DNA of 64,000 nt from Alphaproteobacteria bacterium (GCA_028279245.1 JANQOE010000021.1:1-64000), one strand, 5' to 3'. Positions 45,178 through 54,165 are shown, counted from the stretch's first letter. Notes: generated by a model not told the origin, from the sequence alone. Made by a program: numbers and translations.

Positions 45178-46143
45178 ATGATTAGCTTGCGACTTCTCGC
45201 AACCCTGGCCGTCACTCTGGCTATCGTGCTGCCGAACGGCGCTGAGGCCCAGCTTCAACCGACCCTGCGCACCGAGATCATCACCGAAGCGGACAACCTG
45301 CGGCTCGGCGATTTTTTCGAGCCCGCCGGCGAACACGCCACGAGTGTGGTCGCTTACGCCCCGCAGCCCGGGCGCCGCGCGGTGTTCGACGCCAACTGGC
45401 TGGCGCGGGTTGCCCACCGCTATGGCGTGGAATGGCGGCCGTCGAGCCGCCAGGACCGCACCGTGGTCGAACGGCTCAGCACCGTCGTCACCTCGTCGGA
45501 TATCGCCAACGCCTTGCAAGATGAACTCGCGTCCCATGGATATGGCGAGGAATACGATCTCTCCCTGTCCAATCCACAGATGCAGATTCACATCTCCCCG
45601 GATCTGCCCGCGACAGTGTACGTCATCGACCTCGTCGTCTCGCCGGCCAACGACCGGGTCACGGCCGTTGTTGCCGCGCCAGCGGGTGATCCGCACGCCA
45701 AGCGCTACAAAGTGCACGGCCGCATCCACGCCGTCGTCGACGTGCCGGTCCCCGGCCGCGCCGTCCGTCCGGGCGAAGTGATCCGGGAAGCGGATCTCAC
45801 CTGGACCAAAGTCCGGCGCAACCAACTGCGTGACAACTTCCTGTCAAACCCAGCTGACCTGATCGGCCAAACCGCCCGCATTCCCCTCCGCGCCGGCCAA
45901 CCCGTGCGCAAAACGGAAGTCCACCAGCCGGCGATGGTCAAGAAGGGTACCAACGTCAGCATGATTTTCCAGACGGCCTCAATGGTCTTAAGCGCCAACG
46001 GCGTTGCCATGGCCTCGGGCGTTCGTGACGAAGTCATCCCGGTCCGCAACAACCAAAGTGGCCTGATCGTCGAAGCGGCGATCGTCGGTCCAGGCCGCGT
46101 CGAAGCGCGACTGGCCGGCCGGTCGGCAACGGGAGGCAATTGA
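45178..46143 (+). CDS. flgA: Flagellar P-ring chaperone FlgA
   Basis: About 321 residues. The ATG at 45178 has a GTGAGG ribosome binding site 6 bases upstream; a GTG at 45166, overlapping the flgG stop, is the alternative. A signal peptide (MISLRLLATLAVTLAIVLPNGAEAQ) leads into a Gly/Pro-rich domain. The SAF-like C-terminal domain has PVPGRAVRPGEVIREADLTWTKVRRNQLRDN and LIGQTARIPLRAGQPVRKTEVHQPAMVKKGTNVSMIF. FlgA is needed for periplasmic FlgI assembly into the P ring; flgI lies 2 kb downstream. Confidence 0.94.
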   Translation: MISLRLLATLAVTLAIVLPNGAEAQLQPTLRTEIITEADNLRLGDFFEPAGEHATSVVAYAPQPGRRAVFDANWLARVAHRYGVEWRPSSRQDRTVVERLSTVVTSSDIANALQDELASHGYGEEYDLSLSNPQMQIHISPDLPATVYVIDLVVSPANDRVTAVVAAPAGDPHAKRYKVHGRIHAVVDVPVPGRAVRPGEVIREADLTWTKVRRNQLRDNFLSNPADLIGQTARIPLRAGQPVRKTEVHQPAMVKKGTNVSMIFQTASMVLSANGVAMASGVRDEVIPVRNNQSGLIVEAAIVGPGRVEARLAGRSATGGN

Positions 46144-46144
46144 C

Positions 46145-46900
46145 ATGCGGCGTTTGCCCGTCTCGCAACAGATTGTGATCGGCCTTGCCCTCACCCTGAG
46201 CCTTGGCGGCTGCAACGCCCTTTCCCGGCTCAGCCAGGTTGGCGAACCGCCGGCACTCACGGCAATTCAGGATCCCACGGCGGCACCCAACTATCAGCCT
46301 GTCTCGCTGCCCCAGCCCACTGCAAGGCCGATGGAGCGGAACCCGAACTCGCTGTGGCGCACCGGCGCCCGGGCCTTCTTCAAGGATCAGCGAGCGAGCG
46401 AAGTCGGTGACATCCTCACGGTCGAGATCGAACTTGATGACAGTGCTACGATCAACAACACGACCTCGCGCGAGCGCACGGCGGGCGAGGACGCTCAGCT
46501 CCCGGCCCTCCTTGGCTACGAGACCTCCCTCAACCGGATTTTGCCGCAGGCGATCGACCCAACCGATCTGATCGAGGGCGACTCGACCTCCGAATACGAA
46601 GGTGCCGGGTCGATCGAACGGGACGAGAAGATCAACGTCAAAGTCGCCGCGGTGATCACGCAGGTGCTGCCGAACGGCAACCTGGTCGTCCACGGGCGCC
46701 AGGAGACCCGCATCAATTTCGAGGCCCGCGAACTGCAGATCGCCGGGGTCATCCGTCCCGAGGACATCACCTCAGCAAACACGATCCCGTACGAGAAGGT
46801 CGCCGAGGCCCGCTTGGCCTATGGCGGGCGGGGTCAGCTCACGGATTTCCAGCAGCCGCGCTACGGGCAGCAGATCTTCGACATCATCTTTCCGTTTTAG
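46145..46900 (+). CDS. flgH: Flagellar L-ring protein FlgH
   Basis: 251 residues. It has a lipoprotein signal with lipobox LGGCNAL (Cys as the lipidated residue). The family core is SLWRTGARAFFKDQRASEVGDILTVEIELDDSATINNTTSRER, IERDEKINVKVAAVITQVLPNGNLVVHGRQETRINFEARELQIAGVIRPEDI and YGGRGQLTDFQQPRYGQQIFDIIFPF. It forms the outer-membrane bushing of the rod. It starts 1 base after the flgA stop and ends the flgFGAH operon. Confidence 0.97.
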   Translation: MRRLPVSQQIVIGLALTLSLGGCNALSRLSQVGEPPALTAIQDPTAAPNYQPVSLPQPTARPMERNPNSLWRTGARAFFKDQRASEVGDILTVEIELDDSATINNTTSRERTAGEDAQLPALLGYETSLNRILPQAIDPTDLIEGDSTSEYEGAGSIERDEKINVKVAAVITQVLPNGNLVVHGRQETRINFEARELQIAGVIRPEDITSANTIPYEKVAEARLAYGGRGQLTDFQQPRYGQQIFDIIFPF

Positions 46901-46910
46901 GCCAGGTAGG

Positions 46911-46930
46911 CCGGCCGGCCGCAAGGCCGG
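46911..46930 (+). other. GNRA-capped hairpin after flgH
   Basis: CCGGCC (46915-46920), loop GCAA, GGCCGG (46925-46930). The stem is short and has no T-tract, so it is not a classical intrinsic terminator. It may stabilise the 3' end of the flgFGAH mRNA or help Rho-dependent termination between convergent flgH and dksA. Confidence 0.35.
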
Positions 46931-46979
46931 ATCAAGCGGGGGCCGGACACCAGGTAGGTGGCCGGTCTTCGCGCTTCTG

Positions 46980-47399
46980 CTAGTCAGAGCGGTGCATGCG
47001 CTCCATACGTTCGTGCCGCTCCTGGGCCTGCAATGTCATCGTCGCGATCGGTCGCGCCATCAGTCGCCGCAGACTGATCGGCTCCCCGGTCTCCGTACAA
47101 AAGCCGTAGCTGCCGTCCTCGATCCGCCCCAGCGCCGCATCGATCTTGGAGATCAGTTTGCGGCCCCGATCGCGGGTCCTCAGTTCGAGTGCCCGATCAG
47201 TCTCCGACGATGCCCGATCCGCGATATCGGCCTCTTGGCGCGTCTCTTCCTGCAGATTCTGTATCGTTTGGTCGGAATCCCGCAGCAATTCGGCACGCCA
47301 ATCCAGCAGACGATTCCGAAAGAACGCCAGCATCCGGTCGTTCATGAACTCTTCGTCGTCGGAAGGAACATAGTCTGGAGATAATAGCGTCGAGGACAT
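46980..47399 (-). CDS. dksA: RNA polymerase-binding transcription factor DksA
   Basis: 139 residues from the ATG at 47399, preceded by a strong GAGGAGAGG ribosome binding site; an earlier in-frame start at 47420 is less likely. A coiled-coil region (FMNDRMLAFFRNRLLDWRAELLRDSDQTIQNLQEE) carries the acidic tip (ADIADRASSETDRALELRTRDRGRKLISKIDAAL). The globular end YGFCTETGEPISLRRLMARPIATMTLQAQERHER keeps one of the four zinc-finger Cys, typical of alphaproteobacterial DksA. DksA acts with ppGpp at RNA polymerase. Position between flgH and fliX recalls the Caulobacter layout. Confidence 0.93.
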   Translation of the reverse strand: MSSTLLSPDYVPSDDEEFMNDRMLAFFRNRLLDWRAELLRDSDQTIQNLQEETRQEADIADRASSETDRALELRTRDRGRKLISKIDAALGRIEDGSYGFCTETGEPISLRRLMARPIATMTLQAQERHERMERMHRSD

Positions 47400-47478
47400 T
47401 ACCTCTCCTCTCGGCACCATCGCCGCGGCGCGGAGTATATGAAAAACCGCTCGTATCTCAAGAGGTTACGAACGCACC

Positions 47479-47910
47479 CTAGGAACCGCCTGAAGCTGTG
47501 GACAACTTTGCCAACTCAACCCTGACCCGCAGGTCGATCTCATCCATGATCCCGCGTAGCTGGGGCGAGACGGCAAACGAGGACTGGCACTTCAACATAT
47601 CCGCCAGGGCCTCCAGACTACGCCTTGGTATCCGGCCCAAAAGAAGCCCCCGCCGGATGGCCTCGAGCTCATCGAGCAAGGCATGGCCGCGGTTGGTCTC
47701 ATCCCGGTCGGTGGTCCAGCCCTCGCTATCGCCCTGCAAGGCGAGCAGCGCATCGATCGAGCCGAGCCCGGCCGCACCGGCGACCTGCGCTGGGGTATCC
47801 GCCACTTCCGAACTCGAAAGGCTCCGCGCAAAGTCGGCGCCACCGCCGGCCGCGGTCTTCTTGGCCTTGCCAACCCCGCGGCTCATCGGGTTTGGACCGA
47901 TAATCTTCAT
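47479..47910 (-). CDS. fliX: Flagellar assembly regulator FliX
   Basis: 143 residues. The N-terminal MKIIGPNPMSRG and C-terminal GHALLDELEAIRRGLLLGRIPRRSLEALADMLKCQSSFAVSPQLRGIMDEIDLRVRVELAKL match FliX. In Caulobacter FliX couples completion of the early basal body to the sigma-54 activator FlbD. No flbD is visible here. It is divergent from flgI, with a perfect CtrA box 47 bases upstream. Confidence 0.92.
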   Translation of the reverse strand: MKIIGPNPMSRGVGKAKKTAAGGGADFARSLSSSEVADTPAQVAGAAGLGSIDALLALQGDSEGWTTDRDETNRGHALLDELEAIRRGLLLGRIPRRSLEALADMLKCQSSFAVSPQLRGIMDEIDLRVRVELAKLSTASGGS

Positions 47911-47956
47911 GTAAGCGCCTGTCTATTAACGCTGGCGGGACGTTGCTGGAGTTCTG

Positions 47957-47971
47957 TTAATGCGTCGTTAA
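47957..47971 (-). promoter_or_regulatory. Perfect CtrA-type box upstream of fliX
   Basis: TTAA-TGCGTCG-TTAA is an exact CtrA consensus, 47-61 bases upstream of the fliX start in the fliX/flgI divergent region. Caulobacter fliX is also CtrA-activated. The sigma-54 site for flgI is 107 bases further on. Confidence 0.8.
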
Positions 47972-48077
47972 GGCGCAAACTCGGCAAATTGTTCCGGTCG
48001 GTCCCGTCCGGCGCCAACCGAGACGCACCGTCCTCCCAAAAAAGCACCGAATTACAACGGGTTGGCGCGGCCGCATC

Positions 48078-48092
48078 TGGCACGCTTCTCGC
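48078..48092 (+). promoter_or_regulatory. Sigma-54 promoter of the flgI operon
   Basis: TGGCAC-GCTTC-TCGC keeps the invariant GG-N10-GC. The -24 element is perfect and the -12 has one change (TCGC for TTGC). The predicted start near 48104 gives a leader of 12-21 bases, depending on which flgI ATG is used. Confidence 0.75.
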
Positions 48093-48115
48093 TTGATAGC
48101 GGTCAGCACAACGTG

Positions 48116-49249
48116 ATGGACAGTATGAACCGTCGAAGAATCGCCGCGTCCCTAACCGCCCTCGCCTTCTTGGTGCTGACGGCATCCGTGGCAGAAGCCC
48201 AGTCGCGCCTGAAGGATCTCGTCGATTTCGAAGGCGTGCGGGACAACATGCTGGTCGGTTACGGGCTTGTAGTCGGGCTGAACGGCACCGGCGACACGCT
48301 CAACAACGCACCTTTCACCCAGCAAAGCCTGGTCGGCATGCTCGAGCGTCTCGGCGTGAACACCCGCGACGATCTGTCCAGCATGAAAACCGAGAATGTC
48401 GCCGCGGTCGTAGTGACGGCAACACTGCCGCCCTTCGCCCGCCAAGGCACGCGAATCGATGTCACCGTGAGCGCTTTGGGCGACGCCGAGAGCCTGCTCG
48501 GCGGGACCCTGCTGGTCACCCCGATGCTGGGTGCCGACGGCGAAGTCTACGCGGTCTCTCAGGGCACACTCGTCGTCGGCGGGTTTTCCGCCCAGGGCGA
48601 GGGCGAGTCCATCACCAAGGGTGTCCCGACATCCGCCAGGCTGCCGGCCGGCGCGATTGTCGAACGCGAACTTGAGTTCGCCCTGGCCAATCTGCAGTCC
48701 GTGCGACTCAGCCTGCGCAATCCGGACTTCACGACGGCCCGGCGCGTTACCCGCGCCATCAACGGATTTCTCGGCACCAACGCCGCACGCGCCCTCGACC
48801 CCGCCACTGTCGAGATCGACGTCCCACCGAGCCACACCGGCGACGCCGTGGCACTGGTCACCGACATCGAGCAGCTAACGGTCGTGCCGGATCAGCTCGC
48901 CCGTGTGGTGATCGATGAAGAATCCGGCGTGATCGTCATGGGCGAGAACGTCCGCATCAGCACCGTCGCGATCGCCCAGGGCAACCTCACGATCCGCATC
49001 ACCGAGACCCCGCAGGTCAGCCAGCCCAACGCCTTCGCCGCCCAGGGCAACACCGAAGTCGTCAACCGCACGGATGTCACCGTCGACGAGGACGAGGAGC
49101 AGCGCCTCGCCCTGCTGCAGAGCGGCGTGACCCTGCAGGAACTGGTCGACGGCCTGAACGCCCTCGGCATCGGGCCGCGCGACATGATCTCGATCTTGCA
49201 GACGATCAAAGCCGCCGGTGCCCTCCAAGCAGAAATAGTGGTGATGTAA
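48116..49249 (+). CDS. flgI: Flagellar P-ring protein FlgI
   Basis: 374-377 residues from the ATG at 48116 or 48125; the longer frame from 48062 starts upstream of the promoter. A signal peptide (MNRRRIAASLTALAFLVLTASVAEAQ) precedes SRLKDLVDFEGVRDNMLVGYGLVVGLNGTGD, the FlgI signature. SMKTENVAAVVVTATLPPFARQGTRIDVTVSALGDAESLLGGTLLVTPM and QSGVTLQELVDGLNALGIGPRDMISILQTIKAAGALQAEI complete it. It forms the peptidoglycan ring around the rod. The stop overlaps the next ATG by 1 base. Confidence 0.97.
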   Translation: MDSMNRRRIAASLTALAFLVLTASVAEAQSRLKDLVDFEGVRDNMLVGYGLVVGLNGTGDTLNNAPFTQQSLVGMLERLGVNTRDDLSSMKTENVAAVVVTATLPPFARQGTRIDVTVSALGDAESLLGGTLLVTPMLGADGEVYAVSQGTLVVGGFSAQGEGESITKGVPTSARLPAGAIVERELEFALANLQSVRLSLRNPDFTTARRVTRAINGFLGTNAARALDPATVEIDVPPSHTGDAVALVTDIEQLTVVPDQLARVVIDEESGVIVMGENVRISTVAIAQGNLTIRITETPQVSQPNAFAAQGNTEVVNRTDVTVDEDEEQRLALLQSGVTLQELVDGLNALGIGPRDMISILQTIKAAGALQAEIVVM

Positions 49250-49572
49250 TGACCCCTGAAATCGGTCTAGGTACTGCCACCGACGCCCTGCGTCAGGGCA
49301 CCGACCCCCTCAAGAACAGGACGTTCGACTCGCGCGCTGCGGCGGAGAAGGCAGCTCGCGAGTTTGAGTCCTTCTTCCTGATGCAGACGATGCAGGAAAT
49401 GTTTGCCGGTGTCGGCCAGGACCCCCTGTTTGGCGGCGGCGCTGGCGAACAGATGTTCAAGTCCCTGTTGATCCAGGAATACAGCACCGAACTCGCCAAG
49501 GCCGGTGGCATTGGCCTCGCGGATCAGGTGCTTGGCGAACTTATCAAGACCCAATCGGAGCCTCCGCTATGA
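49249..49572 (+). CDS. FlgJ-like rod-binding protein (no muramidase domain)
   Basis: 107 residues. AAAEKAAREFESFFLMQTMQEMFAGVGQDPLFGGGAGEQMFKSLLIQEYSTELAKAGGIGLADQVLGEL is the N-terminal rod-binding (FlgJ/rod-cap) domain. The C-terminal peptidoglycan hydrolase domain of enterobacterial FlgJ is absent, as usual in alphaproteobacteria, so a separate lytic enzyme must open the wall. It is coupled to flgI (TAATG) and overlaps the next gene by 4 bases. Confidence 0.9.
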   Translation: MTPEIGLGTATDALRQGTDPLKNRTFDSRAAAEKAAREFESFFLMQTMQEMFAGVGQDPLFGGGAGEQMFKSLLIQEYSTELAKAGGIGLADQVLGELIKTQSEPPL

Positions 49573-49994
49573 CCGGCAGCACCGCGAACAGACTGACCGA
49601 AGCCACCAACCGGCTGTCGGACGTACTGAAACGTGAGACCAAAATCCTGCGCACCATGCGCCCGCAGGACATCCAGACCCTGCGCCAAGAAAAGGAAGTG
49701 GCCGCGAACACCTACCTCGGCCTGATGAGCGAAGTGCAGGAGAATGGCAAGGCCGGACTGGCACAGCGTGAAATCGCCGCGTTGCGTCAGGCCGCCCACA
49801 ATCTTCACACGGCCACGGAGGCGAACGCCGTTGCGCTCGAAGCCGCCATCCACGCCAATGAACGGTTTGGCGAGAGCGTTGCGGCCGCAGTCCGGTCCAA
49901 AGTCGCCGCCACCGCCACCTATGGCCGGGACGGCCGGCTTGGCGGTGCAGGACGCGGCGCCGGTGCACCCGTCTCCATCAGCAAGAGCCTGTAG
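49569..49994 (+). CDS. FlgN-like export chaperone
   Basis: 141 residues, helical, with NRLTEATNRLSDVLKRETKILRTMRPQDIQTLRQEKEVAANTYLGLM and a second long helix. The layout (small FlgN-type helical bundle immediately upstream of flgK and flgL) fits a chaperone for these hook-filament junction proteins. The C-terminal tail is Gly/Ala-rich (YGRDGRLGGAGRGAGAP). The sequence match to FlgN is loose; position is the main support. It starts inside the flgJ-like stop. Confidence 0.7.
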   Translation: MTGSTANRLTEATNRLSDVLKRETKILRTMRPQDIQTLRQEKEVAANTYLGLMSEVQENGKAGLAQREIAALRQAAHNLHTATEANAVALEAAIHANERFGESVAAAVRSKVAATATYGRDGRLGGAGRGAGAPVSISKSL

Positions 49995-50000
49995 TACGCC

Positions 50001-52061
50001 ATGTCGCTGACAATCGCCCTGAGATCGGCGCTCGCCTCGATGCAGGCGGTGCAGACGTCCTTCCAGGTCACGTCAAGCAACGTCGCGAACGCCAGTAACG
50101 AAGACTACACGAGGAAAGTCACCAGCCAGTCGACACTCATCGTTGACGGGCTAGCGTCCGGCGTAAAGATCGAGTCTATCCGGCGGGTCGTCGATGAGAA
50201 CCTGGTGCGGCAACTCCGCGACCAACTCAGCGTCGTCTCAAACCTGTCGGTGCAGGACAGCTATTACGCCCGAATGCAGCAGTTGTTCGGAACACTCGCC
50301 GACGACAGCAGCCTCAGTCATTCAATCTCGGAACTCGGCTCGGCGATTGACGCTTTGTCGACCACACCGGAGAGCGCCCCCGCACGAACGGATGTGGTGA
50401 ACCTAGCAATCAGGTTTGCCGACGAGCTCAACAAGATTGCCAATGACATTCAGCAGATGCGCAAAGACGCCGACGGGGAGATCTCGAAGGTCGTCAAAGA
50501 CATCAACGACCAGGCGACGCTGATCAACGACCTCAACTTCCAGATCGCCACCGCGAAAACAAGGAACCAACCAACCGGAGAGCTGGAAGACCAGCGGGAT
50601 GTCGCACTCTCAAAGCTGGGTGAGCAGATCGATATCAGTACGTTCTCCCGCAGCGACGGAACGATCGTCGTCTTCACCACGGCCGGCCGCCCCCTCGTCG
50701 ACAACTCCGTAGTTCCCCTGTCCCATACGCCGACCGCACAGCTATCGGCCGGCACAACCTTCCCCAATGGGATCAGCACGATCAGCTACGGCTCGGGCGG
50801 GCCGGACATCACTGGCGAGGTCCGCGGCGGACGGCTCGCAGCGCTTGTCGGCATGCGCGACGACACACTCGTCAACCTGCAAGCGGAAATCGATGTCCTT
50901 TCTGAGACCCTGCGCAACGAAGTGAACAGTCTGCACAACAACGGCACGTCGTTTCCGGCGCCGACAAGCCTGACCGGTGCGCGGACGGTCGGCGCGACCG
51001 ATGCTCCCTCAATGACCGGGACTTTTCGTGTCGGCATTTTGAATGCAAGCGGCAACGTCGTGGAGAGTCTCGACATCAATCTCGGGACCCTGGCGCCGGC
51101 GACAATCGGTCAACTTGTAACCACCATCAACGGCATGACCAACGCCACGGCCAGCATCAACGCCCAGGGCAAAGTGGTCATATCGGCGACCGGCGGCAAC
51201 ACGGTGGCCGTCAATGAGATGACCAGCGCTGTCACGTTCGGCAACGAAACCCGCGGCATGGCCCACTTCCTTGGCCTGAACGATTTCTTCAGCGGAGAAG
51301 AGGCCTACAACGACTACACCAGCGACCGGTTCACCAGCAGCACGACCGCCCTCGGCGTTACCGGAGCACTGACCTTTGCCTACCCCGGAGGCACGACAGC
51401 CGTAAACTACGTGGTCGGCGACAGCCTGACGGCCATCGCTGCGTCCATCAATGGCAATGCCACACTAACCGCACAGAACATCTCCGCCGCCGTGCGGAAC
51501 GAAGCGGACGGGTTCCGGCTGGAAATCACCGATGCCAATGGCGACAATTTCTATGTCACCGATAGCTCAACCTTCCTCAGCACCTACGGCGTCCGCGCCG
51601 GCGAACCCGGCGTGTCCAGCCGCTTGGCCCTGCGCACCGACATCGCCGCCGACCCGAACAAGATCGCCTTGGGCACCCTGGACTCCGGCACGCTGACTGT
51701 TGGCAGCCCAGCGGCGTCCTCCGGCAACGCAACGACCATTAGCGCCATCGCCGCCAAGTTCACCGGCACCGTCGACTTACGTGCCGCCGGCACCCAGCCA
51801 GCGGCCACCACGCGCCTGGCCGACTACGCAACCAGCATCATTTCGCTGAATGCAACGAATGCAGAGAACGCGGCCAACCAACTCGCCATTCACCAGGCCC
51901 GCGCGGAGGCCATCCAGAACCGGGCACTCTCTGTCAGTCAGGTAAACATCGACGAAGAAATGTCGGAAATCATGATCCTGCAGCAGGCCTATTCGGCATC
52001 AGCCCGTGTGACGACCTCGGTCTCGGAGATGCTCGATACGCTGCTGTCGGCCGTGAGATAG
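50001..52061 (+). CDS. flgK: Flagellar hook-associated protein 1 (FlgK)
   Basis: 686 residues. The N-terminal D0 helix SLTIALRSALASMQAVQTSFQVTSSNVANASNEDYTRKV and RLQLRDQLSVVSNLS-type segments are followed by the long FlgK insert (TGEVRGGRLAALVGMRDDTLVNLQAEIDVLSETLRNEVNSLHNNG). The C-terminal VNIDEEMSEIMILQQAYSASARVTTSVSEMLDTLLSAVR is the family end motif. It is the first hook-filament junction protein. The next gene, flgL, starts 10 bases later. Confidence 0.96.
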   Translation: MSLTIALRSALASMQAVQTSFQVTSSNVANASNEDYTRKVTSQSTLIVDGLASGVKIESIRRVVDENLVRQLRDQLSVVSNLSVQDSYYARMQQLFGTLADDSSLSHSISELGSAIDALSTTPESAPARTDVVNLAIRFADELNKIANDIQQMRKDADGEISKVVKDINDQATLINDLNFQIATAKTRNQPTGELEDQRDVALSKLGEQIDISTFSRSDGTIVVFTTAGRPLVDNSVVPLSHTPTAQLSAGTTFPNGISTISYGSGGPDITGEVRGGRLAALVGMRDDTLVNLQAEIDVLSETLRNEVNSLHNNGTSFPAPTSLTGARTVGATDAPSMTGTFRVGILNASGNVVESLDINLGTLAPATIGQLVTTINGMTNATASINAQGKVVISATGGNTVAVNEMTSAVTFGNETRGMAHFLGLNDFFSGEEAYNDYTSDRFTSSTTALGVTGALTFAYPGGTTAVNYVVGDSLTAIAASINGNATLTAQNISAAVRNEADGFRLEITDANGDNFYVTDSSTFLSTYGVRAGEPGVSSRLALRTDIAADPNKIALGTLDSGTLTVGSPAASSGNATTISAIAAKFTGTVDLRAAGTQPAATTRLADYATSIISLNATNAENAANQLAIHQARAEAIQNRALSVSQVNIDEEMSEIMILQQAYSASARVTTSVSEMLDTLLSAVR

Positions 52062-52071
52062 GAGTCCAGAT

Positions 52072-53274
52072 ATGACGCGGGTCGCACCCTTTTCGCAGCA
52101 GAGTCTGATCCTGTACCACACGCTGAATCATCAGCAAACAATGCTGGACAAGCAGGTTCAGCTAAGCTCCGGAAAGATCGCCCAAGACTATTCCGGCATC
52201 GCCCGCGACTCGAGCCGCCTCGTCACCAACGAAGCAGCCAAGGAACGCACCCTGCAGTTCATGAACAACATCGATGTGGTGCAGCAGCGGCTCACCCTGA
52301 CCGACGACGCAATGTCGAGCATCGACAAGATCACGCGCGAAGCCCGCAAGATACTGAATGCAACTCTCGACGGTCCCGACTCCCATCAATCCGACTTCAT
52401 CGATTTCATGACCAACGTGCGTGCACTCGTCGCCGACGCGCTGAACACCAAAGACGGCACCCGCTTTATCTTCAGCGGCAGCCGTGTCGACCAGGCGCCA
52501 GTCTCATTCGGCAGCCCCTATCGGTCCGTCAGCTTGATCGAGTCAAACGGCACCACAGTCGATCGGACCTTCTACGATTCCTACTATGAGGATGTGCTCG
52601 GCAACACCCTCCCCTACACCGCGGGCACCGGCTCCTTCTATGAGCAGATCTATTTCGACAAGAACGGTGTCTTGCCAAACCTCGTCGGGTTCCCCGTCGT
52701 CGATACCGATAACCCAACGATGACGGAGTTCAATTCCGAGGATCCGGGGTTGTGGCAGTACTACGTCGACAGGCTTGATTCGACGCAGATGCTGGCGAAT
52801 CCGAAAACCGACTACTACAACGGCGACAGTGTTGACTCTCAGGTTCGGGCGGACGACGGCTTCACCATCAACTACGGCGCCCGTGCAAATGCTCCGAGCT
52901 TTCAACAGCTGATCACCGCTGTTGACGCAATGGTCAACCTACCGCAGTCGACAATAGCAACACCCGAAGGTCTCGCACTCATCCAAAAAGCACGCGACAT
53001 GGTTGAGAACGTTCTGGTTGCAGATGCTGCGGATGGTTTCCAAAGCCTCAGTGAGCTACAAGTCAACGTGAATGGTCCACGAAACACCCTGGCCAGCATC
53101 CGGGAACGGCATGAACAGTTCACGATCTACGCCGACACAGTTATTCAAGAAGTGGAGGGTGTAGATCAGGCGGAACTGATCGCCAGCCTCCAATCCGATC
53201 AGGTGCAGCTTGAGGCGTCCTATTCGGTCCTCAGCCGCATCTCCACGTTAACCATCCTCGACTTCCTTCGCTAG
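52072..53274 (+). CDS. flgL: Flagellar hook-associated protein 3 (FlgL)
   Basis: 400 residues. The N-terminal flagellin-like helix VAPFSQQSLILYHTLNHQQTMLDKQVQLSSGKIAQDYSGIARDSSRLVTNEAA and the C-terminal VEGVDQAELIASLQSDQVQLEASYSVLSRISTLTILDFLR identify FlgL, the second junction protein. The central domain (FIFSGSRVDQAPVSFGSP...) is the usual FlgL feature. It ends the flgI-flgJ-flgN-flgK-flgL operon. A separate gene follows 57 bases downstream. Confidence 0.95.
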   Translation: MTRVAPFSQQSLILYHTLNHQQTMLDKQVQLSSGKIAQDYSGIARDSSRLVTNEAAKERTLQFMNNIDVVQQRLTLTDDAMSSIDKITREARKILNATLDGPDSHQSDFIDFMTNVRALVADALNTKDGTRFIFSGSRVDQAPVSFGSPYRSVSLIESNGTTVDRTFYDSYYEDVLGNTLPYTAGTGSFYEQIYFDKNGVLPNLVGFPVVDTDNPTMTEFNSEDPGLWQYYVDRLDSTQMLANPKTDYYNGDSVDSQVRADDGFTINYGARANAPSFQQLITAVDAMVNLPQSTIATPEGLALIQKARDMVENVLVADAADGFQSLSELQVNVNGPRNTLASIRERHEQFTIYADTVIQEVEGVDQAELIASLQSDQVQLEASYSVLSRISTLTILDFLR

Positions 53275-53331
53275 ATAACAGTTCGGTAACGCCTGCCGTG
53301 TGAATCTGGCTAGGACAGGAGACATAGGTCG

Positions 53332-54165
53332 ATGGTCGCTGGTCTAAAAAGCAAGTTCGATACGATTTCTATCGCGCAGCAGTTCGCCCTTACAGCACAG
53401 GCGAGCCAGCGGCCGGCGTTCGAACTCGCCTTCTTTAGGACGCAGAACGCCGTGCTCGACCGCATGGACAAGGAGATTGCGGCACTCCAAGAACAACAGT
53501 CCACGACCGGCGCGACCGCCCTGCTGGAAACCCAGGTCACCCGTCTTGAACGAGAACTGGCTGACCTTAAAGACTATGAAGCGCGTACCAAAACCAACGA
53601 CATCAACGCCCAAACCGTTCTCGACCAGATCACCGACCTGAAGGCGATCGCCAGCGCCGCGACGGTAACCGAGTTTGACGCCCTCAAAGCGGAGTTGGTT
53701 AATACGCTCAACAAAATCGAAACACCGTTCTTCGAGCGGTTTGGCGCGCCGGACGGGCTCCGCAAACGCAAGGCTGATGCGCTCACGGCGCTCGAGGGCA
53801 TGACCCACAACAACTTCGCGACCCAAGGCGATATCGACGCCGTCAACGCCACCCTTGATGGGATCTCACTGGACTTCATTAACTCTAAGGCAGTCACCGC
53901 GATCAATCGGGACGCCTCCTTCGATCTCTCGAACAGCACCGAAGAGCGCGTCAACGATCTGAAGGCACAGATCACCGCCATCAAGCTCGAGGCACAGGCC
54001 GAACAGACCGAAAAAATCGAAGCGGAACGGGAGCGCTTCAGCAGCATCCTGACCGCGGTGTCATTGGCCTTCGAGGCGTCACAGAACGTCACGAACTTCG
54101 TGACTCAAAACACCCTGGTGGCGCAAAAACCTGCGCCGGGGTCGGTACTTAACCTATTTAGCTAA
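53332..54165 (+). CDS. Coiled-coil protein with flagellin-like C-terminal tail, unknown function
   Basis: 277 residues, almost all helical and charged, with coiled-coil stretches (RMDKEIAALQEQQS, TQVTRLERELADLKDYEARTKT, KLEAQAEQTEKIEAERERF). It ends APGSVLNLFS, similar to the flagellin ends SVLSLFR, AVLQLFN and AVLQLFQ in the same locus. An AGGACAGGAGACATAGG segment gives a ribosome binding site before the ATG. No family is recognised. It lies between flgL and flagellin 1. A flagellin-like secreted protein, a filament cap partner, or a chaperone mimic are all possible. Confidence 0.78.
   Translation: MVAGLKSKFDTISIAQQFALTAQASQRPAFELAFFRTQNAVLDRMDKEIAALQEQQSTTGATALLETQVTRLERELADLKDYEARTKTNDINAQTVLDQITDLKAIASAATVTEFDALKAELVNTLNKIETPFFERFGAPDGLRKRKADALTALEGMTHNNFATQGDIDAVNATLDGISLDFINSKAVTAINRDASFDLSNSTEERVNDLKAQITAIKLEAQAEQTEKIEAERERFSSILTAVSLAFEASQNVTNFVTQNTLVAQKPAPGSVLNLFS

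Noticed and set aside
46901-46979. Intrinsic terminator after flgH
   Set aside because: The hairpin has no T-tract on either side, so it is listed only as a hairpin.
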